DNA of 6,655 nt from Candidatus Nitrosotenuis sp. (lineage in GTDB: Archaea > Thermoproteota > Nitrososphaeria > Nitrososphaerales > Nitrosopumilaceae), in assembly GCA_023252015.1 (NCBI GenBank), contig JAHEXS010000064.1, positions 1 through 6,655 on the forward strand. Direction: 5' to 3'. The notes under the pieces are model-generated. The model did not search any database. It worked only from the letters and a program-made list of their open reading frames with translations, and was not told the DNA's origin. This document shows positions 1 through 5,446 of the stretch, piece by piece. Made by a program: the position numbers and the translations under genes. Each line of letters begins with the position of its first letter. Within the stretch, counting starts at the first letter, position 1.

Positions 1-634
<634 letters not shown>

Positions 635-655
635 TAATTTTTGATATTAGTATGG

Positions 656-671
656 CCTTAAATTTGTTAAA
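656..671 (-). promoter_or_regulatory. TATA-like box of elp3
   Basis: On the minus strand this reads TTTAACAAATTTAAGG. The ATTTAAGG part is centred about 26 bases before the TTG at 634, the usual archaeal box A to start-site distance, which suggests a leaderless elp3 mRNA. No Shine-Dalgarno is visible. This is inference from spacing only. Confidence 0.45.
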
Positions 672-677
672 CAGCGA

Positions 678-1073
678 TTAGCGTTTTTTTGACGCTTTGC
701 CTTTCTTTGGTTTGCCCTTCTTTGCCTTTTTCGGCTTTGATTTTTTTCCAATTTTCTTTGAGGGCTTCTTTTTTGCTTTGGCTTTTTTCTTTGAGGCTGG
801 TTTTTTTCTTTTGGCAGGTTTTGATTGTTTTGCAATGCCTGGTTGTGGTTCTTCAAGATCTGTTCTCAGTTTGAGGTTCTTTAGCTGTACTAGTTCAATT
901 CTAGTTCTTGCGCTAAGGTGCGCAAGATCTGAATCTACGTTGGGAATGGTGTTCCCATGTTCAGTAAAACATTTGGCATGAAAGACTTTGCCTTTTTGAT
1001 AATCCATTTCCGATCTTAAAACGCCTTGCCTGCAGATTGCGCACATATCTACAAAATCTTTACCTGCTGACAT
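678..1073 (-). CDS. Small LIM-like zinc-finger protein with a lysine-rich C-terminal tail
   Basis: This is a 131-residue protein of unknown function in two parts. Residues 11-35 hold Cys11-X2-Cys14, then 17 residues, then His32-X2-Cys35. That is the spacing of one zinc site of a LIM-type or treble-clef-like finger, and His39 lies close by. Residues 45-75 look helical and charged. From about residue 82 to the end the chain is very basic: 27 of the last 50 residues are lysine, mixed with Ala, Pro, Ser and Gly, ending in ASKKR. Such tails resemble those of histone H1 and of lysine-rich bacterial chromosomal or ribosome-associated proteins, so binding to DNA or RNA is a reasonable inference, not a demonstrated role. 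There is no signal peptide or membrane segment. The ATG at 1073 has a TATA-like box about 28 bases upstream and fits a nearly leaderless transcript. The gene sits between the antiporter and elp3, with no clear functional link to either. Confidence 0.88.
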   Translation of the reverse strand: MSAGKDFVDMCAICRQGVLRSEMDYQKGKVFHAKCFTEHGNTIPNVDSDLAHLSARTRIELVQLKNLKLRTDLEEPQPGIAKQSKPAKRKKPASKKKAKAKKKPSKKIGKKSKPKKAKKGKPKKGKASKKR

Positions 1074-1095
1074 CGCTACTGGAATTTTTTAGTCT

Positions 1096-1110
1096 AATTT
1101 TAATATTTTT
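1096..1110 (-). promoter_or_regulatory. TATA-like box of the lysine-rich zinc-finger gene
   Basis: On the minus strand this reads AAAAATATTAAAATT. The TATTAAAA core is centred about 28 bases before the ATG at 1073, which would place transcription start within a few bases of the start codon. The stretch is very AT-rich, so the exact box is uncertain. Confidence 0.4.
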
Positions 1111-1134
1111 CAAACAATGCCTGTTGTCTTAAAA

Positions 1135-2337
1135 TCAAACTGTCTTGGAGCCGAGTTCTTTTCTATATTCTAATTTTAGCCAAATTGGAGTAATCAGTGT
1201 AGTAACTGCAACCATTATAACGATTGTAGAATAAACATTTGAAGTAAGAACGCCACTGGTGAGTCCAACTCCTGCAACTATGAGGCCTACTTCTCCTCTC
1301 GATATCATGCCAATTCCAACTCGTCTTGCCTGTTGCTTGTTTTTAAGAAACATCCATGCTGGTAATCCACAGCCGACTAGTTTTGTAATAATTGCAACTG
1401 CTATTACTACTCCTGCAAGAATCAGTATTTCAGGACTTATGCCCCTAAAATCTACCTGTGCTCCTATTATTGCAAAGAATAACGGCGCAAAAATTAGGCC
1501 CAGCCTGTGGACGTAATTTTCAACTCTCTCAAATACTTTGGACGATGCTAGTGCCATTCCTACTACGAATGAACCTAGTATGGGTGAAAGTCCAATTGAC
1601 GCGGCGACCCCAGCTGTGCCAAAAAATACCGCCGTAACAACCCCCTCGACACTTCCACCCGCCTTCCAGAAACGAGAAGATGCAATTTTTGGAACAATGA
1701 AAACCGCAACAATCGCCATCACCGCAAAGAATCCCAAAACTTTCAAAATGGTAAATGTAACGTCTAACACGTCAACGGTTTCTAAACTGCCCGAAAGTGA
1801 TGTAACGACTGATAATACTGCAATTGCCAAAACGTCATCAATAATGGCTGCCCCTATTATCAATCTGGCTTCTGAACTTTTCAATTTGCCAAATTCGCTT
1901 AACACTTGCACCGAAATCGCTACACTTGTTGCAGTTAATGCTGTAGCTACTAGCATTGCTTGATATGCGTGAAATCCAAACATTTGAAAAACAAAAAATC
2001 CTACAAAGAAAGGAGTAACGACGCCAAGTGCACCTACTGTAAACGCCGCTTTCCCGCCCCGAACAAACTCTCTTGGAGTCATTTCCAATCCTGCCATAAA
2101 CAAAATCACGATTGCTCCAATTTCGCCTAGGATTTTTATCTCGCTACCAAGGTGAACTACTGAATCGCCGTTTATTGTAAACAGTGCTCCCACAGCAAAA
2201 GGACCGACAATCATTCCAGCTATGAGTTCGCCCAAAACAATTGGAAGTTTGAGTCTGACAAATAATTCTGCCATTAATTTAGCAGCAAAAAGTAAAACAC
2301 ACACCGCTATGACTACCTGAACAAACTGATCTTCCAT
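1135..2337 (-). CDS. CPA2-type Na+/H+ (cation/proton) antiporter
   Basis: This is a 400-residue integral membrane transporter of the monovalent cation:proton antiporter-2 (Na+/H+ exchanger) family, predicted to exchange Na+ or K+ for protons across the cell membrane for pH and salt balance. About 12 hydrophobic segments cover the whole chain. Family landmarks are seen: LPIVLGELIAGMIVGP (31-46), LGEIGAIVILFMAGLEM (70-86), the unwound-helix motif TALTATSVA (132-140), paired acidic residues Asp167-Asp168 in GAAIIDD, Lys319 in IITKLVGCGLPA, and ISRGEVGLIVAG (345-356). In characterised relatives such as NapA, the Asp pair and a lysine in a late helix go with electrogenic exchange, so that mode is inferred here. 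There is no C-terminal RCK/TrkA-N domain as in KefB or KefC, so nucleotide gating is not expected from this chain. The ATG at 2337 is followed at once by a typical first helix and is preceded by a TATA box. The substrate ion cannot be read from sequence. Confidence 0.93.
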   Translation of the reverse strand: MEDQFVQVVIAVCVLLFAAKLMAELFVRLKLPIVLGELIAGMIVGPFAVGALFTINGDSVVHLGSEIKILGEIGAIVILFMAGLEMTPREFVRGGKAAFTVGALGVVTPFFVGFFVFQMFGFHAYQAMLVATALTATSVAISVQVLSEFGKLKSSEARLIIGAAIIDDVLAIAVLSVVTSLSGSLETVDVLDVTFTILKVLGFFAVMAIVAVFIVPKIASSRFWKAGGSVEGVVTAVFFGTAGVAASIGLSPILGSFVVGMALASSKVFERVENYVHRLGLIFAPLFFAIIGAQVDFRGISPEILILAGVVIAVAIITKLVGCGLPAWMFLKNKQQARRVGIGMISRGEVGLIVAGVGLTSGVLTSNVYSTIVIMVAVTTLITPIWLKLEYRKELGSKTV

Positions 2338-2360
2338 GATGCCTAACTTTTTCTATTTCT

Positions 2361-2372
2361 GGTAATATAAGG
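2361..2372 (-). promoter_or_regulatory. TATA box of the antiporter gene
   Basis: The minus strand reads CCTTATATTACC. The TTATATTA core at 2363-2370 is centred about 29 bases before the ATG at 2337, implying a 5' leader of only a few bases. It is a good match to the archaeal box A. No Shine-Dalgarno is seen. Confidence 0.6.
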
Positions 2373-2408
2373 CAGTTATTGATCAAAAATCATGAAAAAT
2401 TAGTCTAA

Positions 2409-3434
2409 TTATGCAAGTTTTTTTGAATTTACAAAGACACCTTTTTTGTTTGTGATGCTACCAACCTCCTGGCTTTTCAGCTTGTGTTTTTTACAAATAG
2501 AAATGACGCGGTCTGAATAATTTTTGGGGACGATAACACAAAATCCTATTCCCATGTTGAAAGTTTTGTACATTTCGTCTTGTTTTACACCTGTGTTCTC
2601 AATTAACTGCATTATCTTTGGGGGCTCAGGCATGGAGTCTAGCCAAAACCCTGTAGTCTTTAGTCTGAGTAATTTGGTAAATGCTCCACCCGTTATGTTT
2701 GCAAGTCCGTGAACTTGGCACTTTGAAATGATTTCAAGAACCGGCCTCACATAAATTTCAGTTGGGGTTAAAAGAGCATCGCCAATTCTACCTAGTCCTT
2801 TCACTTTGTCTTTTATGGAATATTTTTTGAGCAAAGCCCTTCTTGCTAGAGAATACCCATTGGAGTGGATGCCTGTACTTTGAATTCCAATTATCTTATC
2901 GCCTGACATTATCTTGTTTCCAAGTATTGTCTTGTTTTTTTCAACAAGTCCTGCAACCATTCCTGCAAGATCAAACGCGAATTTCTTTTCTAAAAACAGG
3001 TCTGGCATTATTGCAGTTTCCCCACCTACTATTGGCACATCTGCCTTTTTCGCACCCGCTACCAATCCTTTTGCAATTTCGATAAAAATAGGCTCATTAT
3101 TTTGATTTGCAGCAATATAATCGACAAACGAAACTGGCTTTGCGCCAATACAGATTATGTCATTAACATTCATTGCAACACAATCTATCCCTATGGTATT
3201 GTATTTTTTTAGTAAATTTGCAATTATGACCTTAGTGCCAACACCGTCAGTATGTGTTGCTAAAAGATTTCCACCGTGAATCTCAACTAGTCCAGCATAA
3301 TGACCAAAACCTGATTTGACCCTTTGCCCATTATGTGTCGATGCAATTATTCTTCCAATGGATGACTGGCTTTTCTTTATCTTTTGTACGTCGACTCCGG
3401 CATCCTTGTACGTAAGACCCATGTTATTTTGCAT
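2409..3434 (-). CDS. purM: Phosphoribosylformylglycinamidine cyclo-ligase (AIR synthetase, PurM)
   Basis: PurM closes the imidazole ring of FGAM using ATP to give 5-aminoimidazole ribonucleotide, the fifth step of de novo purine synthesis, in the cytosol, normally as a dimer. The 341-residue length matches the family. Hallmarks in order: LTYKDAGVD (7-15), ATHTDGVGTK (59-68), NDIICIGAKPVSFVDYIA (91-108), VGGETAIMP (136-144), STGIHSNGYSLAR (186-198), LLTPTEIYV (221-229), HGLANITGGAF (242-252) and FNMGIGFCVIV (292-302). The usual ITGGG of bacterial enzymes is ITGGA here. The longest frame is reported. A second ATG four codons later (3422-3420, MGLTYKDAGVD) aligns better with the usual N-terminus and lies about 26 bases from a TATA-like box, so it may be the true start of a leaderless mRNA. 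No other purine gene is in the window, and flanking genes are unrelated, so it appears to be transcribed alone. Confidence 0.97.
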   Translation of the reverse strand: MQNNMGLTYKDAGVDVQKIKKSQSSIGRIIASTHNGQRVKSGFGHYAGLVEIHGGNLLATHTDGVGTKVIIANLLKKYNTIGIDCVAMNVNDIICIGAKPVSFVDYIAANQNNEPIFIEIAKGLVAGAKKADVPIVGGETAIMPDLFLEKKFAFDLAGMVAGLVEKNKTILGNKIMSGDKIIGIQSTGIHSNGYSLARRALLKKYSIKDKVKGLGRIGDALLTPTEIYVRPVLEIISKCQVHGLANITGGAFTKLLRLKTTGFWLDSMPEPPKIMQLIENTGVKQDEMYKTFNMGIGFCVIVPKNYSDRVISICKKHKLKSQEVGSITNKKGVFVNSKKLA

Positions 3435-3442
3435 TCTTGCTG

Positions 3443-3454
3443 TGAATAAAAGTA
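3443..3454 (-). promoter_or_regulatory. TATA-like box of purM
   Basis: The minus strand reads GTACTTTTATTC before the purM start. Its centre is about 15 bases from the first ATG (3434) but about 26 from the second (3422), so it supports the second start if it is the real box A. The match to the consensus is moderate. A weaker alternative, CAATAAAC, lies further upstream near 3470-3477. Confidence 0.4.
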
Positions 3455-3508
3455 CTTTGTCACATGCGGTTTATTGCTATTGGTCAACCCTGCAGATTAC
3501 ACAGAACC

Positions 3509-4234
3509 TCACATGTACATTCCGGAATCCGCTTGTCTGTGCTCTTTGTACTTTTCTGAGAGCTCCTTGAATTCTTGCCCGATCTTTTCCTTTTCATTTC
3601 TCAAATCCGAAACGTCGATTCCAGTGCCGTAAACTTTGTTTACGGCATCGATGAGTGTGGCAGCAGCAAGCGGATCTGGGCTAGTGTGACTTGCCTTTAC
3701 AAGCAATGTTATTGCGCGAATCTTTCGCATTATGCATTCATTTAGGATGCTTCCTGGAATTCCAGTGATGAATCCCTGTGAAATCATGCTTATTCCTTTT
3801 TCTGACATTATTCTGCACAGGTCTTCTTCTGCTGCACAAAATATCTTATTGTCATGTTCATCGCTTGCAACTCCATCTAGAATCACAACCTCTTTTGTTC
3901 CCCTGCCTTGAGCCCAGTCAAGAATAACGGATGCGATATTGTATAATCCATCCATTCTGAGCGGAACCTCGCAAATTATTGCGCACATTGTTCCCTTTTT
4001 GTTAGAGTAAAACCGAAATGGATGTCTGAGTCTTCCCTGAATAAACACTGTTGATGGCGGAAGAAATCTCGAACGTAAGTATCCGACCTCCTGCATTTTC
4101 AATCTCTCGATCATATATCCAACTGAGAGCGGTCCTGCTAGGCCTGGGCCAACAAACCCTGCAAAAATTATCGGGCTTTTGTAATTAATTTTTTTTATCT
4201 CAAGAACATGATCTTCTGAAACATTTTGTCGCAT
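3509..4234 (-). CDS. PAC2-family protein, proteasome assembly chaperone homologue with C-terminal HbYX tail
   Basis: This is a 241-residue protein of the PAC2 family (COG2047-like), homologous to eukaryotic Pba1/Pba2 (PAC1/PAC2) and archaeal PbaA/PbaB. Members are cytosolic, and several bind 20S proteasome alpha rings or assembly intermediates. Visible hallmarks: IIFAGFVGPGLAGPLSVGYMI (22-42), the RFLPPSTVF block (56-64), VVILDGVAS (116-124), GFITGIPGSIL (154-164), and ASHTSPDPLAAATLIDAVNKVYG (181-203, with the family's PDP-AA pattern). Residues 210-233 are charged and heptad-like, a probable coiled coil. The chain ends SGMYM, which fits the hydrophobic-Tyr-any (HbYX) rule used by proteasome activators and Pba1-Pba2 to dock in alpha-ring pockets. 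The start is the ATG at 4234, only 24 bases after the winged-helix gene, with no TATA box or Shine-Dalgarno in the gap, so co-transcription is likely. Family is sure; proteasome binding is inferred, because the family is broad and some members have other or unknown roles. Confidence 0.92.
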   Translation of the reverse strand: MRQNVSEDHVLEIKKINYKSPIIFAGFVGPGLAGPLSVGYMIERLKMQEVGYLRSRFLPPSTVFIQGRLRHPFRFYSNKKGTMCAIICEVPLRMDGLYNIASVILDWAQGRGTKEVVILDGVASDEHDNKIFCAAEEDLCRIMSEKGISMISQGFITGIPGSILNECIMRKIRAITLLVKASHTSPDPLAAATLIDAVNKVYGTGIDVSDLRNEKEKIGQEFKELSEKYKEHRQADSGMYM

Positions 4235-4258
4235 TACGGTGTTTCAGTTTTTTCCGGC

Positions 4259-4603
4259 CTAATTACTTTTCTGCATAAATAGATCCAGCATTCTTCTGCC
4301 CCTGTCAGTAAGAGAATAGATAACATTTGGGCCAATAGTTTCCTTACTTACAAAATTATACTCAATACACAGGTGCAGATAGTTCAAAAACGACTGCTTC
4401 ATGCGGATTTTTGAATTTATGTAAAGATTAGAAAATGTCATTGGGCCGCATCTCATCTGATACAAAAGCTTCAGAAGCGAAAGAGTACTGAAATCACGTG
4501 TACGTGCCTTCACCGCATCAAGAATCTGCTCGTCTCTTGTTATGATGAAATCTTCAAAGTGGTCTGCAATCTCGACTGGAATGTATGTCAATCTTGCTCT
4601 CAT
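4259..4603 (-). CDS. Small winged-helix DNA-binding protein, probable transcription regulator
   Basis: This is a 114-residue protein with one winged helix-turn-helix domain. Residues 26-52 form a first helix ending in LLKLLYQM; 55-82 (MTFSNLYINSKIRMKQSFLNYLHLCIE) fit helices 2 and 3; 83-102 give the wing and the typical YSLTDRGRRML signature. The N-terminal 20 residues (with IPVEIADHFEDFI) could assist dimerisation. No ligand-binding or metal-binding domain is visible, so any signal is unknown. Small single-domain regulators of this kind are abundant in Nitrososphaerota. It is the first gene of a likely two-gene unit with the PAC2-family gene 24 bases downstream. Overlapping inverted repeats lie between its TATA box and its ATG, so autorepression is a natural guess, untested. 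The ATG at 4603 is the only sensible start and leaves a leader of about 0-5 bases. Confidence 0.88.
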   Translation of the reverse strand: MRARLTYIPVEIADHFEDFIITRDEQILDAVKARTRDFSTLSLLKLLYQMRCGPMTFSNLYINSKIRMKQSFLNYLHLCIEYNFVSKETIGPNVIYSLTDRGRRMLDLFMQKSN

Positions 4604-4605
4604 GT

Positions 4606-4633
4606 TACCGTATGGTACGGTACATTACCATAT
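4606..4633. promoter_or_regulatory. Operator-like overlapping inverted repeats before the winged-helix gene
   Basis: On the plus strand TACCGTA (4606-4612), a TGG spacer and TACGGTA (4616-4622) form a perfect 7-3-7 inverted repeat. A second perfect pair overlaps it: TATGGTA (4611-4617) and TACCATA (4627-4633). All are variants of one TACCRTA word. The cluster spans from the TATA box to three bases short of the start codon, across the expected transcription start, where a bound protein would block initiation. The neighbouring winged-helix protein is the obvious candidate binder, by inference only. Confidence 0.6.
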
Positions 4634-4640
4634 TAAGGTT
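4628..4640 (-). promoter_or_regulatory. TATA box of the winged-helix/PAC2 unit
   Basis: The minus strand reads AACCTTAATATGG. CTTAATAT is centred about 30 bases before the ATG at 4603, so transcription should begin about four bases before the start codon. The box touches the outer half-site of the inverted-repeat cluster. Confidence 0.5.
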
Positions 4641-4694
4641 GGCGTAAAACTTTGTTGATCTTGTGACAGTTTTTTTACACAATTGTCAATTGGC

Positions 4695-4708
4695 AAAAAT
4701 TTGAAAAT
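4695..4708 (-). terminator. Possible T-rich terminator after the 32-residue ORF
   Basis: Directly after the TAA at 4711-4709 the minus strand reads ATTTTCAAATTTTT. Archaeal termination often occurs at runs of T without a hairpin. These runs are short, so support is weak. Confidence 0.25.
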
Positions 4709-4807
4709 TTACGCTGTTATCTCAAGTGGCTTTTCTGCTTCTTTTCGCATCTTTGCTATTACTGCGGCAAGCTGCATTGCATGAATCTCATCAAGTGTCT
4801 CACACAT
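4709..4807 (-). CDS. Small hypothetical protein, 32 residues, leaderless
   Basis: This open frame begins ATG at 4807 and ends TAA at 4711-4709. The product starts MCETLDEIHAMQLAAVIAKM and ends RKEAEKPLEITA. I do not recognise a family. The chain looks like one amphipathic helix (about residues 3-26), with hydrophobic Leu, Ile, Met, Ala and Val spaced among acidic and basic residues, then a short tail; there is no signal peptide. Support for it being real: a TATA-like box is centred about 25 bases before the ATG, the same leaderless layout as its neighbours; an in-frame TAA lies upstream with no other start between; and the frame fills an otherwise empty 315-base gap between the winged-helix and TRAM genes. 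It is 105 bases upstream of the winged-helix gene on the same strand, but that gene has its own promoter. A chance frame of this length is possible, so conservation would decide. Confidence 0.6.
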   Translation of the reverse strand: MCETLDEIHAMQLAAVIAKMRKEAEKPLEITA

Positions 4808-4826
4808 GCACTTACTGTGGTTTTAC

Positions 4827-4838
4827 AATACTTAATCT
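4827..4838 (-). promoter_or_regulatory. TATA-like box of the 32-residue ORF
   Basis: The minus strand reads GATTAAGTATTG, centred about 25 bases before the ATG at 4807. This predicts a leaderless mRNA starting at or next to that ATG. It is the main non-coding evidence for the small gene. Confidence 0.5.
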
Positions 4839-4873
4839 TATGCGGCAAAAGCCCACTTTCAAAAAGTTTGAAT

Positions 4874-4895
4874 AAGAAAAAGAAAAAAAGAAAAA
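4874..4895 (-). terminator. T-rich terminator of the TRAM gene
   Basis: About 24 bases after the TRAM stop codon the minus strand shows runs of five, seven and five T separated by single C residues, then more T-rich sequence. Runs of this kind, without a hairpin, are typical archaeal termination signals. The position between a stop codon and the next promoter fits well. Confidence 0.65.
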
Positions 4896-4918
4896 TCTTA
4901 ATGATTTAGTTTTTATGT

Positions 4919-5215
4919 TTATACCATTTCTGCAATTGCGAAACGTCTGCCAACTTGTGTGATCTTGATTTTTGCATCTTGACCAGGCTGTCCGCCTTTC
5001 ACAAATATGACGAATCCGTCTACCTTTGCTATTCCGTCGCCCTGTCTGCTGGTTTCGGTAATGGATACATCGTATTCTTTGCCAGTTTCTACTGGTTTTG
5101 GAGTGTCGTCAAATTGTCTATCGTTGTTAAAACGTCTGCCGCCACCGCCACCTCCTCTATATCCACCGCCAAACCTTCGATTATTTTGTCGATCGGAATT
5201 ATCGTTAAAGCTCAT
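4919..5215 (-). CDS. RGG-TRAM protein, probable RNA-binding protein or RNA chaperone
   Basis: This is a 98-residue protein in two parts. Residues 1-37 are disordered and rich in Gly, Arg, Asn and Asp, with RRFGGGYRGGGGGGRRF (13-29) resembling an RGG box. Residues 44-98 form a TRAM domain, a small beta-barrel that binds RNA: GKEYDVSITETSRQGDGIAK, then GFVIFVKGGQPGQ, then VGRRFAIAEMV. Single-TRAM proteins are widespread in archaea, and one from a cold-adapted methanogen has been shown to act as an RNA chaperone in place of bacterial cold-shock proteins. That role is inferred here. The glycine-rich extension adds likely nonspecific RNA affinity. The start at 5215 is fixed by a GGAGGTG Shine-Dalgarno five bases upstream. 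The predicted 5' leader is about 28 bases. A T-rich terminator follows, so it is probably transcribed alone. Confidence 0.92.
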   Translation of the reverse strand: MSFNDNSDRQNNRRFGGGYRGGGGGGRRFNNDRQFDDTPKPVETGKEYDVSITETSRQGDGIAKVDGFVIFVKGGQPGQDAKIKITQVGRRFAIAEMV

Positions 5216-5220
5216 TCTTG

Positions 5221-5227
5221 CACCTCC
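5221..5227 (-). promoter_or_regulatory. Strong Shine-Dalgarno of the TRAM gene
   Basis: The minus strand reads GGAGGTG, a full match to the usual archaeal anti-Shine-Dalgarno, five bases before the ATG at 5215. It decides the start codon and stands out because the other genes with visible promoters here look leaderless. Confidence 0.85.
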
Positions 5228-5262
5228 TTCACTTCTCTTTAGAACAACTAATCGACACCCGT

Positions 5263-5275
5263 GTTATAATTATAC
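5263..5275 (-). promoter_or_regulatory. TATA box of the TRAM gene
   Basis: The minus strand reads GTATAATTATAAC, a clear TATA element about 54 bases before the ATG. With the usual 26-base spacing, transcription would begin near 5243, leaving a leader of about 28 bases that holds the Shine-Dalgarno. Confidence 0.6.
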
Positions 5276-5310
5276 CTTCTGGCTCTTACCTCAGGCTGCT
5301 ACCGCTATTT

Positions 5311-5392
5311 TCAATTGTCAGCACACCTCGGACAACTTTGACACATATGGTCAATTTTGACATTAAAACAAACTGATGTGTTAGGTGTTGAC
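5311..5392. repeat. Cluster of TTGAC/GTCAA words in the 5216-5446 spacer
   Basis: TTGAC occurs at 5338-5342, 5357-5361 and 5388-5392, and its complement GTCAA at 5350-5354. They form GTCAA-TT-TTGAC (5-2-5) and TTGAC-7-GTCAA inverted repeats. CAATTGTCA lies at 5312-5320 and recurs at 4680-4688 in another gap. The cluster is 70-150 bases upstream of the expected TRAM transcription start and after the PmbA-like gene. It may be regulatory or chance. The spacer otherwise holds only the TRAM promoter; no tRNA or convincing gene was seen. Confidence 0.3.
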
Positions 5393-5446
5393 CTGTACTT
5401 GATGGAAAACATTGGCATCAACCGAAGAGGAACAAACCATATCTTC

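Noticed and set aside
647..856. A minus-strand frame coding a Lys/Arg/Gln-rich 69-residue protein
   Set aside because: It overlaps the lysine-rich tail of the zinc-finger gene in another frame. The AAA/AAG-rich tail codons give basic residues and few stops in a shifted frame.
697..981. A plus-strand frame rich in Phe and Leu, looking like a membrane protein
   Set aside because: It is the antisense of the lysine-rich tail: reversed AAA/AAG reads TTT/CTT, giving Phe and Leu. No promoter or family features.
1089..1099. The 11-base word TTAGTCTAATT, found here and at 2400-2410
   Set aside because: Matches of 11 bases are expected by chance in several thousand AT-rich bases, and the two copies sit at different distances from genes.
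1538..1963. Plus-strand 141-residue frame rich in Thr, Ala and Asn
   Set aside because: Antisense of the antiporter gene, with composition explained by complementing hydrophobic codons.
4680..4692. CAATTG-T-CAATTG before the winged-helix gene as a terminator hairpin
   Set aside because: CAATTG is self-complementary, so the repeat is trivial. The stem is short and AT-rich, and no strong T run follows on the minus strand.
4783..4795. TTGATGA on the minus strand, like a C box of a C/D guide RNA
   Set aside because: It lacks the purine at the first C-box position and has no paired D box at suitable spacing. It is better explained as codons of the 32-residue ORF.
5286..5363. A 25-residue minus-strand frame (MSKLTICVKVVRGVL...) between the PmbA-like and TRAM genes
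   Set aside because: It has an ATG and stop, but no TATA-like box at the leaderless distance and no Shine-Dalgarno. Length is within chance expectation.
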